Source of the DNA: Leptolyngbyaceae cyanobacterium SM1_3_5
GTDB lineage: Bacteria; Cyanobacteriota; Cyanobacteriia; Elainellales; Elainellaceae
Direction: 5' to 3'
DNA: 12,871 nt
NCBI GenBank assembly: GCA_012031475.1
Contig: JAAUTJ010000066.1
Span: forward strand, 1-12,871
Part shown: positions 7,996-12,871 of the stretch, piece after piece
Layout: each line of letters starts with the position of its first letter
How positions within the stretch are numbered: the first letter of the stretch is position 1
Program-made: the position numbers and the translations under genes
Notes under the pieces: generated by a model
What the model saw: the letters and a program-made list of their open reading frames with translations, nothing else
What the model was told of the DNA's origin: nothing
Database searches by the model: none

Positions 7996-8028
7996 TGCAA
8001 AAATTGTAGGTAAGTCAAAGCAAAATGT

Positions 8029-8460
8029 ATGCCAGTCTTAACACCTAAATCTTATGTCGAGTATCGCAGCGATGCTTATTGGGTAGAAGGAACCCGAATT
8101 TCTCTTGACTCGATCGTCTACGCTTTTCAAAAAGGGTTATCGCCTGAAAGTATCGTAACTGGGGTTTTACGACGAGAACCGACCGTTGATTTCCAGACCG
8201 CGTTTGCCGCTGGATTGCAAGGAGTGAAAGATTCGGAAGTATTGGCAATTGCAGCCAAACAAAACCGCATTCTTGTCAGTCACGATCGAAGAACAATGCC
8301 ATCAGAATTTGCTGAGTTTATCATCAGCCATCAAAGTTCAGGCGCGATCATTGTCTCTAGAAAATTATCGATCGAAGTCATCCTTGAGGAACTGTTGCTG
8401 ATTTGGGCGGCATCCAGTTCAGGGGAACGGATCAATCGAATTACCAAGCTACCCCTTTAG
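8029..8460 (+). CDS. DUF433 antitoxin - DUF5615 PIN-like toxin fusion, internally deleted
   Basis: A 143-residue protein. Residues 9-43 (YVEYRSDAYWVEGTRISLD, SIVYAFQKGLSPESIV) match the front of a DUF433 (VapB45-like) antitoxin. From about residue 43 (TGVLRREPTVDFQTAFAAGL, DSEVLAIAA, ILVSHDRRTMP, SGAIIVSRKLSIEVILEELL, LIWAASSSGERINRI) it matches the body of a DUF5615/Mut7-C PIN-like toxin. Normally these are two adjacent genes. Here the back half of the antitoxin and the toxin's first strand, with its acidic ADENF/ADADF motif, are absent, and the remaining parts join in frame. The toxin's later D86 (SHDRRTMP) remains. The protein has probably lost nuclease activity, and whether it still binds DNA is unknown. 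The ribosome binding site is weak. An intrinsic terminator overlaps the stop codon. Confidence 0.75.
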   Translation: MPVLTPKSYVEYRSDAYWVEGTRISLDSIVYAFQKGLSPESIVTGVLRREPTVDFQTAFAAGLQGVKDSEVLAIAAKQNRILVSHDRRTMPSEFAEFIISHQSSGAIIVSRKLSIEVILEELLLIWAASSSGERINRITKLPL

Positions 8461-8481
8461 CCAGAAACCTTGGCTATTTTT
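8458..8481 (+). terminator. Intrinsic terminator of the DUF433-DUF5615 gene
   Basis: TAGCCA (8458-8463, its first three bases being the stop codon) pairs perfectly with TGGCTA (8471-8476) around a 7-base loop and is followed at once by TTTTT (8477-8481). On the opposite strand no T-tract follows, so it serves the plus-strand gene and not the convergent ruvX. Confidence 0.7.
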
Positions 8482-8499
8482 CCAGATTCGATCGCCCTC

Positions 8500-8913
8500 C
8501 TATCGCCGCTCATCTAACCACTGCTGCAAAATAATCGCGGCGGCTTTACGATCGATCAGACCCTTCTCATGCCGCAGCGATCGCCCTTGTAAAATCATTT
8601 GCTCCTCGGCGGCGTAGGAGGTGAGGCGTTCATCGACAAATTCGATCGGCAGTTGCAGTGCGGAGGCGAGCCGATTCGCGAATTTTTGCGTTTGCAAAGC
8701 GTGTTGATTCAGTTCGCCGTTCATTGTGTAGGGCAAACCAGCGACGAGAATTTCCACGCGGCGGTCTTGGACGATTTGGCGCAGTTGTTCGACCGTTTGA
8801 TCAAAGGAGCGGTGTTCGATCGTCGTCAGGCCAGTCGCAATCAGGCCAAGCCCGTCACAGCCCGCCACGCCGATCCGCTTTTTGCCGATGTCGAGGGCGA
8901 TCGCAGCAATCAT
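8500..8913 (-). CDS. ruvX: Putative pre-16S rRNA nuclease / Holliday junction resolvase RuvX (YqgF)
   Basis: A 137-residue protein of the RNase H-like YqgF fold, which in Escherichia coli matures the 5' end of 16S rRNA. Family blocks in order are ALDIGKKRIGVAGCDGLGL with catalytic D8, VAGLPYTMNGELN (58-70), the helix QTQKFANRLA, FVDERLTSYAAEEQM with E95, and RSLRHEKGLIDRKAAAIIL with D121. All three acidic residues are present. The frame is open upstream to 9084, but the true start is ATG 8913: its first three bases overlap the GNAT stop as ATGA, the extension is low-complexity, and RuvX proteins begin a few residues before the first catalytic aspartate. The 4-base overlap implies translational coupling to the upstream acetyltransferase. 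Confidence 0.92.
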   Translation of the reverse strand: MIAAIALDIGKKRIGVAGCDGLGLIATGLTTIEHRSFDQTVEQLRQIVQDRRVEILVAGLPYTMNGELNQHALQTQKFANRLASALQLPIEFVDERLTSYAAEEQMILQGRSLRHEKGLIDRKAAAIILQQWLDERR

Positions 8914-10054
8914 GAAGCGGGCGGCTGTTCGTCCGGCTTCGGGGTTTCCGGCTTCGGTTGCTTGGAGTCGAGCCGCGTGAAGCGGCTGGGAATCGGCTTG
9001 CGGGCGGGCTGGAGTCCTTGCAGCATTTCGGCAAGCTGGAGTCCTTCGAGCGAAACGGGCTTCGACTCGCGCAGCTTGTGCCAAACCGATCGCGACATCA
9101 TCAGCGTATGCTCGGTTCGAGTTGCGCCAAACTGTTCGAGATATTCTTCGCGCTCCGGCTGATAGTCGGACGAGGCAAGCTGAATCGCCTGCACGGGATA
9201 GCCCTGCACCATTCGCCCCATCTGCGCCAGCAATTCGGGATACAGCCAGGTGTAGGCCGGATGCACCGTCAGATGAGCAGTGTGGGGTCGATCGCTCTTG
9301 CGATTCAGGTGCAGCTTGAAGTAGCCGATCGCGGCTTTGCGCTGCGGTTCAAACACGTAGCGACAGACGACCTCGCGCTGATTTGCCCAGCGGTTCATGC
9401 TGCTTGTCGTTGCCTGAAATAGATTGGTTTGAAGTCGGCAATTTGGCGATCGAACACCTGACGCACTAGGGGCGGCATCGAGACGGTATCCAACTGGTGC
9501 AGCAGGCAGGCGTCGGCATTGCCAACGGGTAAGAGGTTGGGTAGGTCGGGTTCGCGTTCGGCTAGAGTCTGGAGGAGTTCCGGGGCGATCGTCCAGTAGG
9601 TCATGTGGGCGAGCGGCTGAAATCCGTTTTGGCGATAGAGGGCGAGTGCGCCCGGATCGTTGACATTCACCTCGGTGAGCCAGGTTCGCGCTTGCCAAAT
9701 CGTTTGCAGACAGTGGCGCAGCAGTTGCGTTCCCACTTCAGATTTCGATTGGTCTTCGGCAACGGCGACGCGATCGACGCGCCAAGTGCTGTGGGTACTG
9801 TTGAACGGCGAAACGTGAATTGCGCCGCAAATGTCATCGTTTTCTGCGACGTAGGTGCGAAACAGATTTTGCAGCGGATTCGGAAACCAGCTTAGGCTTT
9901 TCAGCAGACCGTACCAGCGCTGCAAGTTTTGAGCGGGATGCGGCTGGTCGGCTTGCTCCTGCGCGAAGAGACGGGCGATCGCCTCCAAATCTCGGTATTG
10001 CGAAGCTCGGATCGTCAAGTTCGATTGTTCAAGCGCAGGAGCCATAGTGTGCAT
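8910..10054 (-). CDS. GNAT family N-acetyltransferase, frame broken at 9428-9430
   Basis: Starting at ATG 10054 (MHTMAPALEQSNLTIR), residues about 14-150 form a GNAT-type acyl-CoA transferase domain, with TWRVDRVAVAEDQSKSEVG in the place of the CoA-binding loop and the usual closing LYRQNGFQPL. The loop lacks the classical Q/RxxGxG/A pattern. The frame then runs to LVRQVFDRQIADFK and ends. The minus-strand AAA (9428-9430) should be AAAA; with that base restored it continues TNLFQATTSSMNRWAN and REVVCRYVFEPQRKAAIGYF to TGA 8910-8912, giving 381 residues. The C-terminal half (LTVHPAYTWLYPELLAQM, ASSDYQPEREEYLEQFGA, SRSVWHKLRESK) looks like a second, divergent GNAT-like unit. The acetylated substrate is unknown. 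AAGGAG lies 14 bases before the ATG. The gene is 34 bases downstream of the CofE-like gene. Confidence 0.8.
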
Positions 10055-10088
10055 TGCCCACTCGTTATCTCCTTAGTGTATCTGTTTT

Positions 10089-11257
10089 CTATGTTGCGGG
10101 ACGAATCAGCACGATCGGCGTTTGCTCGTCGGCGTTGCCTGCCGGATTGCTCAGCAAACGCTTGCTCTAACAGTCCGTCGGGAATTTTCGAGGAACCTGC
10201 CAACACTTTGACGGCTTTGAGGTCGTTGACATCGACGATCGCCGCCAACAGTCCCGTCTCCCGTTCGATTTCGTTCACCACCTGCTGCGGATTTTCGGGT
10301 CCCAACACGATGAACTGATCGTAGGGTGGCAGCGTTCCGGTCACATCGTCAATCAGCCGCGCCTGCGCTCCGGCAAGCTGGTAGAAGACGCCGGGTCTGC
10401 CCAGCACTTTGGCGATCGCCCCGACCGCAAACGCGCCAAACACGCGCCACGCACCCACAATATCGACTAGAGTTTGCATTCCGCAAGCCGTCGCCAAGCT
10501 GGATGTCGGCAAAAAGTAGTAGCACAACCGTTTCGCTAGCCATCCGGGTTTGACGGTTGTGGGATGGTGAAAGCGCTCTTGCATGATGGCGATCGGCGTT
10601 TCTCCAATCGTTACCACGTCTCCGGGTTTGGCATGAGGCGAAACGTAGCGCTTCACGACCGCAACCGGATCGTCTAAATGCGTCAGCAGATGCGTGTAGA
10701 TCGGCATCACGTCGCCCGCCTCAGTCGATCGCCACTTTTCCGGCGCATCGGGATCGGGAAACTTCAGCGGCACGATCGCATGGCGGGTTTTCGGAATCCG
10801 GCCTTCTGGCCCATAGGTGATGTAGTGAAGCTGAATCCAGGCGGTTTGAAGCTGGTCGAGCAATTCGCCCTTAAGGTCGATCGCCACTTCCAGATGGGTC
10901 GTCTTCCGCAGCTTGACGATGTAGGCAAACCAGTAGCCATCGGGTCTGGCAGTGGCATCGGGGTGATTCGGTGTAATTCGCACCTGCGTGGTGATCCCGT
11001 CGATGCTGGCGCGAGAGAGCAGCGTCACCTTGGCTTCAATTTCGGGGGATGAAAATTTCTTGGCGCGGGGTGCGGTTTTGCAGTTCCAGCTTGCCGACGA
11101 GTCGATAGTGATGGCGATCGCTCGAATCAAGCTGCCACTCGCCCGCCGTCAGATGCAGATCGTTTCCGGGACGCCGCCGATATTGCCGCTCGATCAGGGC
11201 AACGCCTGCGCCTGCGAGTGCAACTGCGATCGCCAGTCCCGTTGCTACTATGCTCAC
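10089..11257 (-). CDS. Membrane-anchored F420-0:gamma-glutamyl ligase-like protein (CofE family), two frame breaks
   Basis: Starts at GTG 11257 after the ribosome binding site AAGGG. The first frame gives MSIVATGLAIAVALAGAGVALIE (one membrane segment), then RRRPGNDLHLTAGEW and HYRLVGKLELQN. A minus-strand run of five C (11044-11048) appears to be four: removing one gives IFIPEIEAKVTLLSRASIDG, and the frame continues through GDVVTIGETPIAIMQ, CYYFLPTSSLATACGMQ, GRPGVFYQLAGAQARLIDD, PPYDQFIVLGPENPQQVV and ETGLLAAIVDVNDLKAVKVL. A second shift near 10150-10155 restores the expected end NPAGNADEQTPIVLIRPAT, stopping at TAG 10089-10091. Without it the frame wrongly runs into the GNAT start. Corrected length is 388 residues. 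The family name comes from similarity to the archaeal F420 glutamyl ligase; the membrane anchor and extra N-terminal domain make that exact reaction doubtful in this organism. Confidence 0.8.
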
Positions 11258-11595
11258 CTGCTCACCCTTTTATGAAACTACTTTTGTGAAACTGCTCTCT
11301 AGCAAGACTACAAGACTATCGGACTTGGTGGCGCATGGGCAAAAAATTCGGGTTTCTGTCTGGAGACGGGTGAAAAAGCGAAGAAATCGATCGCACCCTC
11401 TAGAGTTTTTAGTAATACTTTGTAACAATAATACGGGTAATCCTGCAAACAAAAGTTCCAGCGATCGGCTTTAGCCCCTACACTAGACACCAGCTAAAGC
11501 CATGATCAGCAAACTCTGCTTGCAGGTCTATTCGATCGAGTTAAAACTCTGCGGTGGAGCGGGTTGTGAGCATTTCAAGTTCTGGGGAGTCCGTA
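11258..11595. other. Divergent promoter region between the CofE-like operon and cruF
   Basis: No convincing gene is seen. The region must hold promoters for both directions. On the plus strand two TAATAC hexamers (11413-11418 and 11429-11434) are possible -10 elements, without a good -35 partner. A 9-bp inverted repeat follows at 11467-11501, and the cruF ribosome binding site lies at about 11584-11588. Part of the region is AT-rich. Confidence 0.5.
11467..11501 (+). other. Inverted repeat in the cruF leader region
   Basis: GGCTTTAGC (11467-11475) and GCTAAAGCC (11493-11501) are perfectly complementary around a 17-base loop. Flanking GATC on both sides could add four more pairs across a 2-base bulge. 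It lies downstream of the candidate -10 elements, so it may be in the cruF leader RNA, or it may be an operator. No T-tract follows, so it is not a terminator. Confidence 0.45.
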
Positions 11596-12510
11596 ATGAA
11601 ACGACTGGTTGGGGTTGAGCGATTTTGCCTGATAGGTCACGTTATGTCCTTGCTGTTTGGGCTGGCAGGACTGCTGCTGGTGCTGCCCAATCCGCGATTT
11701 ATCGCTGCTTTGCCGCCGTTTGGTCAGCAAGCATTTGGCTTAAGCATGTCCGGCGGTGGGGTCGTTTACATTCTGCTGGGTGCAATCACCGTTGCCGTCT
11801 ATGCCTATCGCACCTTAGGCTGGCGGCACTGGCTAACGTTCATGTTGCCTTCCATCTTCCTTTCAGCCGGAAGCGAACTGCTCGGAACCAGCACGGGCTT
11901 TCCCTTCGGCCACTATCAGTATCTCAGCGGCTTGGGCTACAAAATCGCCGGACTTGTACCGTTCACGATTCCGCTCTCCTGGTTTTATGTCGGCATGTCT
12001 ACCTACGTGCTGGGACGAGTTGCACTAGAAGCCAAAGGCGTAAAAGGCTGGGTGAAGATCGTCGGATCGATCGCCCTCGGCTCTCTGTTCCTCACCGCTT
12101 GGGACTTCGTTCTCGATCCGGCCATGAGTCAAGCGCCCTATCCGTTCTGGTCGTTTCAAGATGTTGGCGAATTCTTTGGAATGCCCTACCGCAACATCAC
12201 AGGCTGGCTCGGTACAGGCATTATCTTTATGTCGGTTGCCAGCTTGTTCTGGGGCAAAGCTGACTTAAAGCTGACGCGATCGCAACTCTGGACGCCCTTG
12301 CTGGTCTACATCGTCAATTTCGCATTTGGCGCAGTGATCACCATTGCCGAACTTGATGTCCGCTATTGGATTCCGGTCAGCCTCAGCATCTTGGTTGGCG
12401 TTGTTCCGGCGATCGTCTGCTGGAGCCTTGCCAAACCAAATCTGCCGAATGAAACGATCGTCCTGCCGATCGAGGCAGAATCTTCGGAAAGTGAGCGCGT
12501 CGCCGCTTAA
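11596..12510 (+). CDS. cruF: Carotenoid 1',2'-hydratase CruF (gamma-carotene 1'-hydroxylase)
   Basis: A 304-residue polytopic membrane protein with about seven or eight hydrophobic spans, including LIGHVMSLLFGLAGLLLVL and LLVYIVNFAFGAVITIAEL. Recognisable family segments are GSELLGTSTGFPFGHYQY, PLSWFYVGMSTYV, TAWDFVLDPAMS, PYRNITGWLGTG and the late ELDVRYWIPVSLSI. CruF adds water to the psi end of monocyclic carotenes on the way to myxol and 2-hydroxymyxol glycosides. I chose the ATG at 11596, behind GGGGAG, over the in-frame GTG at 11554, which lacks a ribosome binding site. The next gene is cruG, the order known from Synechococcus PCC 7002. The frame is intact. An acidic tail ends the protein. 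Confidence 0.9.
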   Translation: MKRLVGVERFCLIGHVMSLLFGLAGLLLVLPNPRFIAALPPFGQQAFGLSMSGGGVVYILLGAITVAVYAYRTLGWRHWLTFMLPSIFLSAGSELLGTSTGFPFGHYQYLSGLGYKIAGLVPFTIPLSWFYVGMSTYVLGRVALEAKGVKGWVKIVGSIALGSLFLTAWDFVLDPAMSQAPYPFWSFQDVGEFFGMPYRNITGWLGTGIIFMSVASLFWGKADLKLTRSQLWTPLLVYIVNFAFGAVITIAELDVRYWIPVSLSILVGVVPAIVCWSLAKPNLPNETIVLPIEAESSESERVAA

Positions 12511-12530
12511 TCGCTAATCAAAGGACAATT

Positions 12531-12571
12531 GCAGAACACGGGGATTGAAGCTCTCAGTTCCCGTGTTCTGC
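12531..12571 (+). other. Strong intercistronic hairpin between cruF and cruG
   Basis: GCAGAACACGGG (12531-12542) and CCCGTGTTCTGC (12560-12571) form a perfect 12-bp stem, extendable by one G-T and one A-T pair to 14 with a 13-base loop. It ends three bases before the AAGGA ribosome binding site (12575-12579) of cruG. No T-tract follows, so it is not a standard terminator; RNA processing, stabilisation of the cruF message or control of cruG translation are possible. Confidence 0.7.
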
Positions 12572-12586
12572 TGATAAGGATGCCCT

Positions 12587-12871
12587 GTGGAAAGCTCATC
12601 GACAAACTTATTTATGGGTGTAGTTGCGATCGCGCTCTTGCTGATTCAACTTCCAGCGATCGCAATTCTCCTTTCTCGCCTGCTTAAAGGCCCTGGACGC
12701 TACCCGCCGCTGAAGCCAAAGGTTGCTCCGCCCGATCTGCTGGGTCAGGTTAGCATTGTTGTCCCCCACTTTGAATGAGGCTGAGCGGATTACACCCTGT
12801 TTGGAAGGTTTGACTCGGCAGGGGGCATGAAGTGCGAGAAGTTCTGGTGGTGGACAGTCGATCGCAAGATG
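12587..12871 (+). CDS. cruG: Carotenoid 2-O-glycosyltransferase CruG, N-terminus (partial, two frame breaks)
   Basis: Starts at GTG 12587 after AAGGA. The first 60 residues contain one membrane segment (LFMGVVAIALLLIQLPAIAILL), a proline-rich stretch and GQVSIVVP, the first strand of a family 2 glycosyltransferase. The written frame then stops because of a run of five C (12763-12767). Removing one C gives VPTLNEAERI, then TPCLEGLTRQG; removing one G from the run at 12821-12825 gives HEVREVLVVDSRSQD to the window edge. VVDSRSQD is the nucleotide-sugar-binding acidic motif. CruG attaches the sugar to the hydroxylated carotenoid made by CruF and neighbouring steps. Most of the gene lies beyond the window. 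The identification relies on the GT2 N-terminus plus its position directly behind cruF. Confidence 0.8.

Noticed and set aside
8914..9084. N-terminal extension of the RuvX frame
   Set aside because: It lies inside the GNAT gene, is low-complexity Ala/Arg sequence, and the ATG at 8913 is set by the ATGA overlap and by the family start.
10015..10150. C-terminal extension of the CofE-like frame into the GNAT gene
   Set aside because: A neighbouring frame encodes the expected ending NPAGNADEQTPIVLIRPAT and stops at 10089, so the extension results from an indel near 10152.
11250..11474. 74-residue open frame upstream of cruF
   Set aside because: It has no ribosome binding site or family features, has irregular composition, and spans the divergent promoter region.

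Overview
The window is cyanobacterial chromosome. The octamer GCGATCGC (HIP1) and its core CGATCG recur on nearly every line, and the gene content is typical of cyanobacteria: the carotenoid genes cruF and cruG, a long-chain flavodoxin, a membrane-anchored F420-ligase-like protein, and a DUF433/DUF5615 toxin-antitoxin remnant. The gene style suggests a filamentous, Leptolyngbya- or Oscillatoria-like organism, but the genus cannot be fixed from sequence alone.

Layout. Plus strand 1-3136: the last codons of dapF (lysine and peptidoglycan precursor synthesis), a small PD-(D/E)XK nuclease, and a large REC-PAS-kinase-REC hybrid histidine kinase. Minus strand 3341-6000: a GH13 cytoplasmic-type alpha-amylase that converges on the kinase across two inverted copies of a palindromic repeat, and upstream of it an M28 zinc aminopeptidase. 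Plus strand 6152-8460: a possible small membrane peptide, flavodoxin, an alpha/beta hydrolase, and a DUF433-DUF5615 fusion that ends in a clear intrinsic terminator. Minus strand 8500-11257: a three-gene operon in the order CofE-like ligase, GNAT acetyltransferase, RuvX, with a 34-nt gap and then a 4-nt ATGA overlap. Plus strand 11596-12871: cruF and the start of cruG, which make the glycosylated end group of myxol-type carotenoids (myxoxanthophyll).

Sequence quality. Six genes are broken as written. I infer 14 small indels: one in the kinase, three in the amylase, five in the hydrolase, one in the GNAT protein, two in the CofE-like protein and two in cruG. About half sit in or next to short runs of one base, including three 5-base G/C runs that appear to be true 4-base runs. 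Each interrupted gene reads through as a family-like protein after 1-base corrections, and the corrected lengths of all complete genes are multiples of three. Uncorrected sequencing error is therefore more likely than pseudogene decay. The broken genes are annotated as single loci with their break points.

I did not find a convincing undescribed multi-gene system. The items most worth a second look are the in-frame antitoxin-toxin fusion at 8029-8460, the hairpin between cruF and cruG, the GTAC dyad upstream of the amylase, and the Fur-like site and small membrane ORF upstream of flavodoxin.
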